Source: an uncultured Acetatifactor sp.
Lineage (GTDB): Bacteria > Bacillota > Clostridia > Lachnospirales > Lachnospiraceae
Length of the DNA stretch: 64,000 nucleotides
NCBI GenBank assembly: GCA_934426825.1
Contig: CAKRYI010000004.1
Span: 54,777-118,776 of the forward strand
Direction of reading: 5' to 3'
The notes beneath the pieces are model-generated. The model saw only the letters and a list, made by a program, of their open reading frames with translations, had not been told where the DNA came from and did no database searches. The translations under genes were made by a program, and so were the position numbers. Shown here one piece after another: positions 26,469 through 36,266 of the stretch (the first letter of the stretch is position 1; every line of letters begins with the position of its first letter).

Positions 26469-27677
26469 ATGGAAAAACCTACTATAAAATGTTCTTCTAA
26501 AGCAGTTATTGAACCAAAACAGGGGTGTGAATGGGCAAATACCATGGTACTGAATCCGGCAATTTTTACGGAGCCCGGGAGTGATACTCTGCATATGCTT
26601 TTTCGGGCTACCGGACCGTGGCACGAAAAAAATTTGAAAGGTTTGTCTGATCCATATCCCATTTTTTTGGGATATGCCTTTAGTGAAGATAATGGAGAAA
26701 CATGGGATGTAGATTTCAGCAGACCGGCATTGTCGCCTAAATTGGAATATGATCTGGATAAGATGTATATCCAGAATATTCATGGGAAAAAGGTTCCTAA
26801 TTATGCAAATGGTTGTGTAGAAGATCCGAGAGTTTTTACGCTGAATGGAAAATATTATTTAACGGTTGCGTGCAGAATGTTTCCACCGGGACCATATTGG
26901 GAAGGAGATAAACGCAGGGACAACGTTCCTGATTGGGCAATGGAACCCACGAACCCATTTGGCAGTGCTGCTTATAAAAATGATACCACAACGGTGCTGT
27001 TTGAAATAGAACTGGATGCGTTGAAAAACAGGGATTATGACAATGCCTTTTTGTATGTTTGTCCGCTCACGGATGGAAGTTTAACAGATAACAGGGATGT
27101 GTTCTTATTTCCTGAAAAGTTAATGATTGATGGAAAAATGCAATATGTTATGCTGCACAGACCTGATATTCCGGATAAATTTGAGAGCGCAAGAGGAGTA
27201 TTTAAACCATCTATCATGATTGCGTCAGCGGAGAATATGGAAGATTTTACTACGGAAAAGGCAAGACATAAATTGTTGGCAACAAGTGAGTTTGATTGGG
27301 AGGAAGAGCGTATAGGAGCCAGCTTTCCGCCAATCCGGATAAATGCAACGGAGTGGTTGGTTTCGTATCATGGGAAACAATTACCTGAATATGGATATAC
27401 GCAATCATTTATGATTGTCAGAGAACAACAGGAGGGATTCCCTGAAGTTATACACAGATGTTCTTCCAGACTATTATACGCAAAACAGGATTGGGAATTA
27501 CCCGATTTGTTCCTGTGCCCTTGCATTTTCACAACAGGTGGCGTGGTCAAGGATGATGAATTAATCATGAGTTATGGCGCCGCCGATCAAAAGATAGGCA
27601 TGGCATGGGCTTGCTTTGACGAAGTAGTGGATTATGTAAGAATGTTTGATGAACATGGAGTAATGGTAGCAGAATAG
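26469..27677 (+). CDS. GH130 family protein of unassigned subfamily (third copy)
   Basis: 402 residues without signal peptide. Beta-propeller GH130/PF04041 features: ANTMVLNPAIF, MLFRATGPW, the catalytic-type block CVEDPRVF (Asp119), DNRDVFLFPEK, and SYGAADQKIGMAWA near the end. It is longer than the short phosphorylases and differs from the mannosyl-glucose type in nearly all blocks, with a PGPYWEGDKRRD-like insert. GH130 includes phosphorylases and hydrolases on beta-1,4- and beta-1,2-mannosides; which applies here cannot be told. The ribosome site aaaggggg is six bases upstream. The gene sits between terminator and the large mannanase, eight bases after which the ORF with the next start begins. 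Confidence 0.8.
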   Translation: MEKPTIKCSSKAVIEPKQGCEWANTMVLNPAIFTEPGSDTLHMLFRATGPWHEKNLKGLSDPYPIFLGYAFSEDNGETWDVDFSRPALSPKLEYDLDKMYIQNIHGKKVPNYANGCVEDPRVFTLNGKYYLTVACRMFPPGPYWEGDKRRDNVPDWAMEPTNPFGSAAYKNDTTTVLFEIELDALKNRDYDNAFLYVCPLTDGSLTDNRDVFLFPEKLMIDGKMQYVMLHRPDIPDKFESARGVFKPSIMIASAENMEDFTTEKARHKLLATSEFDWEEERIGASFPPIRINATEWLVSYHGKQLPEYGYTQSFMIVREQQEGFPEVIHRCSSRLLYAKQDWELPDLFLCPCIFTTGGVVKDDELIMSYGAADQKIGMAWACFDEVVDYVRMFDEHGVMVAE

Positions 27678-27705
27678 TTTCAGTATGGAGAAAAGGAGAG
27701 ATGTT

Positions 27706-30700
27706 ATGAGGCATTTGTGGAAAAAGAGGATGTCTGTGGTAGTTGCATTGGTTTTGATGTTATCGGGGATACCGGAAGTGGCCGGTTCACAGGTGAATGC
27801 GCAGGAAGGAAATCTTGTGACAAATGGTGATTTTGAAAATGGCTTGACAGGTTGGGATAACTGGTCAGAGAGTGATAAGTTTAAGGCAACTGCAGAAAGT
27901 GTACACGACGGAAATGGCGCATTGCTGGTAGAAAGTACTTCTCAGGACTGGGTAGGTCTTACGCAGAATATTGCCGTGGAAAAAAATACAACGTATGAGC
28001 TTAGATTCTGGGGAAAAAACGCAAGCATGTTTTGCTATAAGATTATGGATTCCTCGTGGAGTTCTAATCTGATAGAACAGTATCCGACCGGAAATGGTGA
28101 ATACCAGCAATATACCGCAACATTTGACAGCGGAGATAATGAGACTGTAATTCTCTACATTTCAGATGCAGCGACAAACGGCTATTATGATAATTTTTCC
28201 ATCGTAAAAAAAGGGGGGAATCCTGTTGCAGTAGAATTTGACGGCGGATTTGAGAGCGGAAATCTGGACGGGTGGCAAAACAGTGATGCGCCTGACAAAT
28301 TTGTGGTAAGCTCTGAAGATGTTTATGAAGGAAACTTTGCTCTTAAAATATCTTCTGTATTACAGGAGTGGAAATGTATAAAATATAATCTGCCGGTCGA
28401 TACAAATTATATGTATCGTATCAGTTTTTATGCAACGGGAGAGGCAACCACTTATTTTAAGGTGATTAATAAGGACATGACGACAGAACTTGCAGGTGGT
28501 GTCCCGAACAGTTCATCAGGTGAGTGGACACTAAATTCTTATGAGTTCAACTCAAAATCAAATGATGAAATAGTGCTTTATTTTGCGGATACAGCGGGAA
28601 CGGTTTATATTGATAATATTGTCATTGAGAGACTTTCGGAGGTTCAGGTTAATGTGACAGAGGTTATAAACGGAGATTTTTCAGACGGTTTAAATGGATG
28701 GGATATTTCAGCATCAGGTGAAAAGTTTACGGTTTCCGGCGGAGACTTGTATATTACCAGTGATGCGGCGAACGGCAATTATATTGAACAGAAGATATAC
28801 ACCGAAAAAGGTACCTATTACACTGTATCAATGAATGCAACAGGTGCGGATACCGGATATGAAATATTAGATTTGGAGAAAAAAACAGTTTTGGCAGATG
28901 AAAAAGACAATTATTTTTGCTCGGGAAATAATTCAGCAATCAATTTAAGAATACTGGATACCGAAGGAAATGCAGTAGTGAATAGTATTAAAATAGAAGA
29001 AGCTCTTATACAACCGAATAATAACCGTCCTGTAGTAAATGCATCCGGTGAGATTACGGAAGTTAAATTGACAGATCCGGATGCAACTGCGGCTGTACGG
29101 TCGTTATATGTATATCTGCAGGAGGTGGGAAAGAATAATTTACTTTTTGGACATCAGACAGATAATTCAGAGAGCATCGTAAAAAAAGACAATATTGTTT
29201 CAGATACCTATCATACAGTGGGGGCATATCCTGCCATTACCGGATTTGAAATGGGAAACATTGTAATGGACATGGATTATTATGTTCAGCTGGTACAACG
29301 GGCATATAAGAATAATAGCGTTGCAACAGTGTGTGACCATATGCCGAATTTCTCTTCTGAGGCAGCAGGTTCAACGTGGAGTGATATGACACCTACGTAT
29401 GCACATATTATGCCGGGGGGCAAAGATCATGAAAAGTTTTTACAACGTTTGGATCAGATGGCTGAGTTTGCATTATCCTGTGTTGATGAAAACGGTGAAC
29501 TGATTCCTATCATTTATAGACCATTCCACGAAAACTCCGGTATGTGGTTCTGGTGGGGCGTTTCCAACACATCAAAAGATGAATTTGTAAATTTGTGGAG
29601 ATATACGGTAGAGTACCTGAGAGATGAAAAGGGTGTTCACAATTTGTTGTTCGCATACTCGCCCAATGGACATTTTTCCAGTGAGGATAATTATCTGAGC
29701 AGGTATCCGGGAGATGATTATGTAGATATTATTGGATTTGATATTTATCACGACAATCCTTCCTATGAAAGTAAATGGATGCAACAGACATTAAAGGATG
29801 CACAGATTACTTCAGGCATTGCGTCTAAAAAGGGAAAGGTTGCAGCGATTACCGAAGTAGGGATACGGTATAACGGCAGTGATGGACTTGCCGTTGAGGA
29901 TAATGCCATGAAAGACTGGTATTCTCAGCTATATAATGCATTGATAAATGATGAAAGTGCAAAGCAGATTGCATATATGATGACATGGCGTAATCAGGAC
30001 AAGACTCATTTCTGGGTTCCGTATGATGATGGTGAGGGTGATCGCCATGAGATGGCGAATGATTTTACCGTTTTTTATAATCATGACAATGTAATCTTTG
30101 CGGATCGAATGGGAAACTATGCAGACTTGCAAGGAATTAAAACCGTAAAACATGAAAATTCAGTATATTTTGTTGCTCCGACCACCGGCGAAAAAATAAA
30201 AGGCACTGCAGATGTAATTTTAAAAGTAAATGCGGATGAAGCAGAAAATGTGAAAAACGTAAAACTATATGTGGGGGAAAACGCATACAATGCAGAGTAT
30301 AGTGCACCATATTATATTGCGTCATTTGACACAACTACATACGATGATGGAAATTATCAGTTGAAGGCGATAGTTACATTGGACAATGGAGTGAGTTTTG
30401 AGGCTGATAAAAATATTAAAATATGGAATGACGAAAGCACCAGTGATGTAAATACCAGAGTGTTTGATAACTTTGACGGCTACTTTGGAGAGACAGAGCA
30501 ATTAAATCAGGCATATAACAGGAACACCAATGGCGATGTTAACGAAGTTTCACTGATTGATTCCCCGTTTGGCACTGAGTATGGCAAGGCTCTGAAATTT
30601 GAGTATAGCGTGTCGACAGGTGGACCCGGATATTCCGGTACTGCAAAGACTCTGAACTATGACATTACAAGTTTGAATTCAAAGGGAATTTCGTTTTGGT

Positions 30701-31980
30701 TTCAAGGAGATGGAAGAGGAGCAGACATTCTATTGCAGGTGAATATGCCTAATTGTTTTGAGGTGCATTTGAATGATTTGAGTACCTTTGATAAAGACTC
30801 CACACAACCTCAGTATATAGAGATAATGTGGGATGAGTTTAAACCTAAGGGGCATGTTCAGCAAAAAGACTTGTCCGATATTCAGACGTATGCAATTTAT
30901 GTAAATGGAACGGGTATTGAATCCAGCACACTTATTTTTGATGAGATATGTGTAATTGCTGAAACTCCGGTTGCGGGACAAGTTAGCGTAGAAGACAAAA
31001 GTGGTTATTTAAAGGATGCTGATTCTGTTAAGAATGCTGTGTTAACAGAATCTGATAAGAAGCTGATTGAATCCGGAAAAAATATTCAGATTATAATGGA
31101 GATTGAAAAGCTAAGTAATCTTCCGACAGACAGTAGTTTGATTGATGCAGCACTTGGCGGCAAGAAAGTAGTTTACTATCTGAATATTGATTTGTTGAAG
31201 AAAATTGAAGGGGAAAGCGCAACTCTAGTACATGAAATAGGTGGTAAAATAGAACTTGTTCTTCCGGTTCCGGCTGAATTGATTATGAGTGGACGAACTT
31301 TTTCCGTAATCTATGTACATGACGGTGTTGCAAAAATGTTATCCGATCAGGATTCTATCCCTGAAACAGTTACAATTGCAGCTAATGAATTTTCAACTTA
31401 TACATTGGTTTATGCTGAATCCGGTGGAAACAACAGCGGAAACGCAGGCGGAAACAATAGCGGAAACAACAGTGGAAATGCAGATGGAAACAACAGTGGA
31501 AATGCAGGTGGAAACAATAGCGGAAACGCAGGCGGAAACAATAGCGGAAACAACAGTGGAAATGCAGGCGTAGGCAATAGTGGAAACGTGGATGGAAATA
31601 ACAGTGGAAGTATTGGAGATAAGACAGATCGAACTGTCAAAGGGACTATCGGAAGAAATGCAGGCGGTAGCACGAACAGGGATGGCGAAAAAAATATCTC
31701 AAAATCTATTGCAGATATCACAGAAGAATCAGCTTCTGAATATGTAGAGGAACCTGCAAAGGAAAGTCAGATTCCGGAGACCGATGAAAGTATTGATAGT
31801 GCAACTGCTGATAATAGCCAAGATTCTAAGGTAAATATACCGGATGATGTGGCAGTAGAAAAGCAGGAAAGTTCTTCTAATATGCTGGGTAGCATTTTGC
31901 TCTGGGTGGCTTTAGCATTGGTAATCGTGGCTGTAATTATTTATGTAGTAAGGAAGTATTGTGAAAGCAAGGAAGATTAA
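27706..31980 (+). CDS. Multimodular membrane-anchored GH26 endo-beta-mannanase
   Basis: 1424 residues. Signal peptide about 1-32. Three related carbohydrate-binding-like modules follow (about 36-170, 175-310, 318-435), each starting with a GDFENGLTGW-like motif. GH26 catalytic domain about 450-810, acid/base Glu609 in YRPFHEN and probable nucleophile Glu717 in AAITEVG. Ig-like module about 818-912, CBM23-like module about 920-1085, another beta-rich module to about 1238, an Asn/Gly/Ser repeat spacer 1240-1303, an acidic stretch, and a C-terminal membrane helix about 1393-1418 with a short basic/acidic tail; there is no LPXTG. The enzyme therefore should stay on the cell surface. ATG 27706 follows AAGGAG by seven bases. 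Confidence 0.92.
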   Translation: MRHLWKKRMSVVVALVLMLSGIPEVAGSQVNAQEGNLVTNGDFENGLTGWDNWSESDKFKATAESVHDGNGALLVESTSQDWVGLTQNIAVEKNTTYELRFWGKNASMFCYKIMDSSWSSNLIEQYPTGNGEYQQYTATFDSGDNETVILYISDAATNGYYDNFSIVKKGGNPVAVEFDGGFESGNLDGWQNSDAPDKFVVSSEDVYEGNFALKISSVLQEWKCIKYNLPVDTNYMYRISFYATGEATTYFKVINKDMTTELAGGVPNSSSGEWTLNSYEFNSKSNDEIVLYFADTAGTVYIDNIVIERLSEVQVNVTEVINGDFSDGLNGWDISASGEKFTVSGGDLYITSDAANGNYIEQKIYTEKGTYYTVSMNATGADTGYEILDLEKKTVLADEKDNYFCSGNNSAINLRILDTEGNAVVNSIKIEEALIQPNNNRPVVNASGEITEVKLTDPDATAAVRSLYVYLQEVGKNNLLFGHQTDNSESIVKKDNIVSDTYHTVGAYPAITGFEMGNIVMDMDYYVQLVQRAYKNNSVATVCDHMPNFSSEAAGSTWSDMTPTYAHIMPGGKDHEKFLQRLDQMAEFALSCVDENGELIPIIYRPFHENSGMWFWWGVSNTSKDEFVNLWRYTVEYLRDEKGVHNLLFAYSPNGHFSSEDNYLSRYPGDDYVDIIGFDIYHDNPSYESKWMQQTLKDAQITSGIASKKGKVAAITEVGIRYNGSDGLAVEDNAMKDWYSQLYNALINDESAKQIAYMMTWRNQDKTHFWVPYDDGEGDRHEMANDFTVFYNHDNVIFADRMGNYADLQGIKTVKHENSVYFVAPTTGEKIKGTADVILKVNADEAENVKNVKLYVGENAYNAEYSAPYYIASFDTTTYDDGNYQLKAIVTLDNGVSFEADKNIKIWNDESTSDVNTRVFDNFDGYFGETEQLNQAYNRNTNGDVNEVSLIDSPFGTEYGKALKFEYSVSTGGPGYSGTAKTLNYDITSLNSKGISFWFQGDGRGADILLQVNMPNCFEVHLNDLSTFDKDSTQPQYIEIMWDEFKPKGHVQQKDLSDIQTYAIYVNGTGIESSTLIFDEICVIAETPVAGQVSVEDKSGYLKDADSVKNAVLTESDKKLIESGKNIQIIMEIEKLSNLPTDSSLIDAALGGKKVVYYLNIDLLKKIEGESATLVHEIGGKIELVLPVPAELIMSGRTFSVIYVHDGVAKMLSDQDSIPETVTIAANEFSTYTLVYAESGGNNSGNAGGNNSGNNSGNADGNNSGNAGGNNSGNAGGNNSGNNSGNAGVGNSGNVDGNNSGSIGDKTDRTVKGTIGRNAGGSTNRDGEKNISKSIADITEESASEYVEEPAKESQIPETDESIDSATADNSQDSKVNIPDDVAVEKQESSSNMLGSILLWVALALVIVAVIIYVVRKYCESKED
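31423..31617 (+). repeat. Tandem degenerate repeats coding the Asn/Gly/Ser spacer
   Basis: Units of 9 to 24 bases built from ggaaacaatagcggaaac and close variants, encoding NNSGN, AGG and ADG words. It codes for residues 1240-1303 of the large mannanase and likely varies in copy number between strains. Confidence 0.85.
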
Positions 31981-32017
31981 AGGCGGGTACATATTTTTTT
32001 TGAAGCAGAAGTGAGAT

Positions 32018-32060
32018 ATATACAGGAGATTGGCAGTGACAGTCTCCTGTATATTGTGTA
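32018..32060 (+). terminator. Hairpin after the large mannanase gene
   Basis: atatacaggaga pairs perfectly with tctcctgtatat (12 bp; loop ttggcagtgacag). The tail is T-poor (tgtgta), so termination may be partial. Confidence 0.55.
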
Positions 32061-32107
32061 CAAAAAGAAATGACTAATAGAGCAGGAAAACCAAGGGAGA
32101 GATGAAA

Positions 32108-32899
32108 ATGGCAATTTTGCAAATAGAAGTATTATCCGGGTATTTGGAGAGAAAGGTTCCGGTTACGGCGATTGTACCTATTGATAATCCATTGACAAAG
32201 GTGCAGGAAGAGAATTACAAAATGGTAGTTTTACTCCATGGTTATAATGGAAATAATATGGATTGGGTTACTAATACCGGTATTGTTAAGTATGCGGAAG
32301 AAAACAATCTTGTTGTGGTTATGCCGGCAGGCGAAAATAAATTTTACATTGATAATATAAAAACCGGAGAGGCATATGGCAGATTTATAGGAGAGGAATT
32401 GATTGCCTGCATGAGAAAATTGCTGCCTGTATCAACTAAACGAGAGGATACCTGCATCGGGGGATTGTCTATGGGAGGATTTGGTGCAGTTGTAAATGGA
32501 TTGCGATTTCCGGATACCTTTGGATATATTGTATCCTTGTCGGGTGCTTTATTTTTGGAGCCAATGATGAGTGAGAAAAACGAGGAAGTGTTGATTAGAA
32601 AAGAGAAGTTCGATGCCTTGTTGGGAACTTCGGAGCAAATGCTTCATACGGATGCAGATTATAGAGAAACACTGGAAAATCTTTTAAAGAAGAATCCTCA
32701 AAAGATTCCGGAGATTTATTTGGCGTGCGGTACAGATGATTTTTGGTATCGAGCCAGTGAGAGTTTTTCAAAATATCTGACACATATGAATGTAGGGCAT
32801 TTGTTTGTGGAGACAAAGGCGGACCATGAATGGAGTTTTTGGAATTGCTATATTGAAAAGGCAATAAAATGGTTTGGCAATAGGGGTGCGGCAGTATAA
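32108..32899 (+). CDS. Esterase D-type alpha/beta hydrolase (possible mannan acetylesterase)
   Basis: 263 residues, no signal peptide. Alpha/beta hydrolase with oxyanion HGYNGNN, nucleophile Ser121 in GGLSMGG, Asp at 210-211 in GTDDFW and His240 in DHEWSFW, the layout of the esterase D/tributyrin-esterase group. Native mannans are acetylated, so an intracellular deacetylase would fit here; the substrate is inference from the neighbourhood. It differs from the CE2 and CE17 mannan esterases described in Roseburia, as far as I recall them. The ATG at 32108 is better spaced from agggaga than the ATG at 32102. Confidence 0.78.
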   Translation: MAILQIEVLSGYLERKVPVTAIVPIDNPLTKVQEENYKMVVLLHGYNGNNMDWVTNTGIVKYAEENNLVVVMPAGENKFYIDNIKTGEAYGRFIGEELIACMRKLLPVSTKREDTCIGGLSMGGFGAVVNGLRFPDTFGYIVSLSGALFLEPMMSEKNEEVLIRKEKFDALLGTSEQMLHTDADYRETLENLLKKNPQKIPEIYLACGTDDFWYRASESFSKYLTHMNVGHLFVETKADHEWSFWNCYIEKAIKWFGNRGAAV

Positions 32900-32998
32900 A
32901 AAGTTGCATAAAAATCAAAAATGAAGCAGTTAAATAGCCGGTTTTTATATGATAAATTATATTATAGCGAAAGCAAAAAAATATAGGAGGAAAAGTGA

Positions 32999-34339
32999 AT
33001 GAAAAAGAAGAAAGTTGTAGCATTACTGTTGGCTTTTACCATGTGCGTTTCCATGTTGGCGGCGTGTGGTAATAAAGAGACAACCAATGGAACATCTCAG
33101 TCCACAGAACAGCAGGAAACGTCAAAAGAGGTTGGAACAGTGGAAAATGAATCCACTGAGAGTGGTGACAATGAAACCGAGTTGAGCGGAAAAATCGTTA
33201 TCGCGACAAATCGTACAGACCTTGTGGATACGGTTTTTGCAGATGTAGCACAGGAATTTATGGATATGCATCCAGGCACAGAGGTTGAATTTGAAGCAAT
33301 CAAGGATTATGAGCAGGTGGTAGCAACAAGAATCGCAGGAGGTGAGGCTCCTGACCTGTATCAGATTTTGCCCAGTATGAGTGCAGATACATATGCAGAT
33401 TATCTGTTACCCATTGATGATATGAACATTACCGCCGAGGATGTTTATTTCTATGATAACACAAGAGGAACGGATGGTAATCTTTATGGATTGAGTGCTT
33501 ATGTAGAGTATACCGGTGTTGCCTATAACAAGACAGCTTTTGCAAAGGCCGGTATTGACAAAGTACCTACAACGATGGACGAGTTTTACGAGGCATGTGC
33601 AAAGTTAAAGGATGCCGGCATTGTTGCTGTTGGAACCGCATTTAAGGATGTATGGCCCATGTTTCCATGGACAGACTTCGGAATGGTTCAGATTGCAGCC
33701 AACGGTGATGCAAACGGAAAGAACAGTTATGTTAATAAAGATGAAATTTTTGATGAAACTATTGTGAATTCCATGAATGTCGCAAGAAAGTTGTATCAGG
33801 AAGGCTATTTTGAGGATGACATTATGTCTGCAAACTGGGATCAGTTTAAGATTGATATTTCTCAGGGAAAAACTGCAATGCATTATACCGCATCATGGTT
33901 CCCGCCTCAGATGGTTGAACAGGGTGCAAATGCAGAGGATGTAGGAATGTTCCCTTATCCCGGTTCAAAAGGAATTTACTGTGCTCCGGGTAAAGTTTGG
34001 GGAATTTCCAAAGATACAGAGGCACCTGAACTTGCCAAAGCCTTTTTGGAATTTATGATTAGAGATGGAAAAGAGGCGCTGTTAACAGGAAATGCTCCTT
34101 CATGGAAGGCAGCAGAGGTTACCACTCCTTTTCTGGCAGAACTTTTGTCATATAATGTCCCTGTAGTTGAAATCGCGCCCACAGACCCTGTGGTTGTTGA
34201 AATTTATAATGCAGCTGAGATTAATGAACAGGCATTTCTTCAGGCATATTGTCTGGAAAAAGATGATGCCAAAGCTCAGGCTATGATTGATGAAGTGAAT
34301 GCAAGATGGGCAGCAGCGAGAGCTGAAATTGTTAAGTAA
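32999..34339 (+). CDS. ABC transporter sugar-binding lipoprotein
   Basis: 446 residues. Signal peptide with lipobox LAAC (Cys23), a Thr/Ser/Glu-rich tether (about 24-65), then a family-1 extracellular solute-binding domain (about 66-446; GGEAPDLYQ, YNKTAFAKAGI, FLEFM near the end). It should capture manno-oligosaccharides for the two permeases downstream. Taggagg lies eight bases before the ATG. A hairpin after the stop may reduce permease expression relative to the binding protein, a common arrangement. Confidence 0.93.
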   Translation: MKKKKVVALLLAFTMCVSMLAACGNKETTNGTSQSTEQQETSKEVGTVENESTESGDNETELSGKIVIATNRTDLVDTVFADVAQEFMDMHPGTEVEFEAIKDYEQVVATRIAGGEAPDLYQILPSMSADTYADYLLPIDDMNITAEDVYFYDNTRGTDGNLYGLSAYVEYTGVAYNKTAFAKAGIDKVPTTMDEFYEACAKLKDAGIVAVGTAFKDVWPMFPWTDFGMVQIAANGDANGKNSYVNKDEIFDETIVNSMNVARKLYQEGYFEDDIMSANWDQFKIDISQGKTAMHYTASWFPPQMVEQGANAEDVGMFPYPGSKGIYCAPGKVWGISKDTEAPELAKAFLEFMIRDGKEALLTGNAPSWKAAEVTTPFLAELLSYNVPVVEIAPTDPVVVEIYNAAEINEQAFLQAYCLEKDDAKAQAMIDEVNARWAAARAEIVK

Positions 34340-34358
34340 AGATTAACCAACCACGCTT

Positions 34359-34399
34359 AAGGAAAAGGCTATTTTTCTTCGGAAAAGTAGTCTTTTCTT
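34359..34399 (+). terminator. Hairpin between binding protein and permease genes (attenuator)
   Basis: aaggaaaaggctattttt pairs with aaaagtagtcttttctt around a cttcgg-like loop, with G-U pairs. T-rich arms suggest partial termination. Confidence 0.6.
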
Positions 34400-34507
34400 A
34401 TGCGTAAAATGTCATATGCAAAAAAATGCATGGTTTTATAAAGTATTATCATTAAAAAAAGCACTGCAATATTTTAGAATAAAAGAGACAAAAGGAGGAG
34501 TGATAAA

Positions 34508-35380
34508 ATGAGAGCAAAGACAAAGGATCAAATTACAATTATTACTTTCTTATTGATACCAACGGTATTGTTGGCGATTTTTTCTTATTATCCACTGGCA
34601 AAGCTGTTTCAATTAAGCATTACAGATTGGGACGGACTTTCGCCAACGCTGAATTATGTGGGTATATCAAATTATAAGGAGATATTTCGACAAAAAGAGC
34701 TGTTTTCTGTTTTCCTAAACAATATGGCATACGTTTTAATGGCGTTGATTCAACAGTTTGCGGGACTGCTTCTGGCTATCTTGCTGGATAGTAATTTAAA
34801 GGGGAAAAACGCATTTCGCGGTATCATATTCATGCCTTATATCATTAATGGTGTAGCAATTGCCTTTATGTTTAATTATATGTATGATTTCACAAATTCA
34901 CCAATTAATGTATTCCTTAAATTTATTGGTCTGGGTGATATGACAATCCACTTTATCAGTACGGAATATACATCTAACCTGTGGTTGGCATTTATTAGTT
35001 TTTGGCGTTATGTAGGATATACAATGGTTATATATCTCGCTGCATTACAATCGATTCCGAGAGAAATTTATGAAGCCGCAAGGGTTGATGGCGCTAACTT
35101 TTTTCAAATTGTTAAAAACATTACATTTCCAAATATAAAGACAATGTTTAAGTTGTCGTTATTGTTAAGTGTCAACGGTTCTTTACAGGCTTATTTTGAG
35201 CCTTTCCTGTTGACTAAGGGTGGACCGAATGGAAGGACGGATACCTTTATTACAAAAACTTTGTCACTTGCATTTGATTATAATAAATATGGAAAGGCAT
35301 CCGCAATGGGAGTAATTCTTTTATTTATTATTCTCGGACTTGTACTTGCACAGAAATTATTATTTAAGGAGGAAGACTGA
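34508..35380 (+). CDS. ABC sugar transporter permease 1 (MalF-like)
   Basis: 290 residues with about six membrane segments, the first at about 13-35. The EAA loop EAARVDGANFFQIVKNITFP couples to the ATPase. Overlaps the next permease gene by one base. Ribosome site aaaggagg is ten bases upstream. No ATPase gene is present in the locus; Firmicutes commonly use a shared MsmK-type ATPase for such importers. Confidence 0.93.
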   Translation: MRAKTKDQITIITFLLIPTVLLAIFSYYPLAKLFQLSITDWDGLSPTLNYVGISNYKEIFRQKELFSVFLNNMAYVLMALIQQFAGLLLAILLDSNLKGKNAFRGIIFMPYIINGVAIAFMFNYMYDFTNSPINVFLKFIGLGDMTIHFISTEYTSNLWLAFISFWRYVGYTMVIYLAALQSIPREIYEAARVDGANFFQIVKNITFPNIKTMFKLSLLLSVNGSLQAYFEPFLLTKGGPNGRTDTFITKTLSLAFDYNKYGKASAMGVILLFIILGLVLAQKLLFKEED

Positions 35381-36249
35381 TGAAGATACGTAAAAAAGAA
35401 ATGCAGGAACCGGCAACATTTGTTATAAACAGCAAAATAGGAAAAGCATTTGGCTATATCGTATTATTTGCAACTGTATTTATGGTTTTCCTGCCACTAT
35501 TTATTGTATTGAATGTTTCATTGAAAGACACAGCGGAATATTGGGAGAAAGGTGTTTATGCACTTCCCGAAAACATCTTAAATCTGAAAAATTATGTAGA
35601 GGCATTTGAAACCGGAAAATTTTTTATTGCTTTTAAAAATACGTTTATTTTAATTCTTGTATGTGTTCCGTGTTCTATACTATTCGGAACGATGGTGGCA
35701 TACATACTGGGGAGATTTCAGTTTAAAATGAAACCATTTGTTTTGGGAGCATTTACGCTTCCTACATTTGTCCCGGCAATGACTACTACTATTGCAACAT
35801 TTACATTAATTAAAGCGTTGGGAGTATATAATACGATATTTGCCGGTATGTTACTTTATGTGGGTTCAGACATTGTACAAATATACATTTTTTTGCAATT
35901 TGTAAAGCAAATTCCTATGGCATTGGATGAGAGCGCCAAACTTGATGGAGCATCGCGGGTGAGAATATTCTATTCTATTATTTTGCCACAGATGAAACCT
36001 GCTATTGCAACAACGGCAATTTTAAAAGTTCTTAATATATATAATGACTTTTTTACTCCTTATATGTATATGCCAAAGTCAACGCTAAGAACTGTGGCAA
36101 CTGCGCTGAATACATTCGCTAGTGATAAAATGGCAAACTGGCCTTTGATGTCCGCAGCAATTGTTTTTGTTGCACTTCCTACATTGGTAATTTATCTTTT
36201 GCTTCAAAAACAGATTATAGGCGGTGTTACAGATGGCGCAGTTAAATAA
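35380..36249 (+). CDS. ABC sugar transporter permease 2 (MalG-like)
   Basis: 289 residues, six membrane segments, EAA loop ESAKLDGASRVRIFYSIILP. The C-terminal QKQIIGGVTDGAVK end is typical of MalG-type subunits. Starts on the last base of permease 1, so the pair is translationally coupled. Confidence 0.93.
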   Translation: MKIRKKEMQEPATFVINSKIGKAFGYIVLFATVFMVFLPLFIVLNVSLKDTAEYWEKGVYALPENILNLKNYVEAFETGKFFIAFKNTFILILVCVPCSILFGTMVAYILGRFQFKMKPFVLGAFTLPTFVPAMTTTIATFTLIKALGVYNTIFAGMLLYVGSDIVQIYIFLQFVKQIPMALDESAKLDGASRVRIFYSIILPQMKPAIATTAILKVLNIYNDFFTPYMYMPKSTLRTVATALNTFASDKMANWPLMSAAIVFVALPTLVIYLLLQKQIIGGVTDGAVK

Positions 36250-36266
36250 GGTGGGAGGACGTATGT

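Noticed and set aside
31423..31617. Non-coding tandem repeat or CRISPR
   Set aside because: The repeats keep the mannanase reading frame and encode NNSGN words, so they are a protein spacer.
26424..32920. Shared 13-base word near 26424 and 32908 (ataaaaatca, then aa or gaa) as a regulator site
   Set aside because: Twelve of 13 bases match upstream of the third GH130 and of the binding protein, but both regions are AT-rich and no further copies were seen, so chance is likely.
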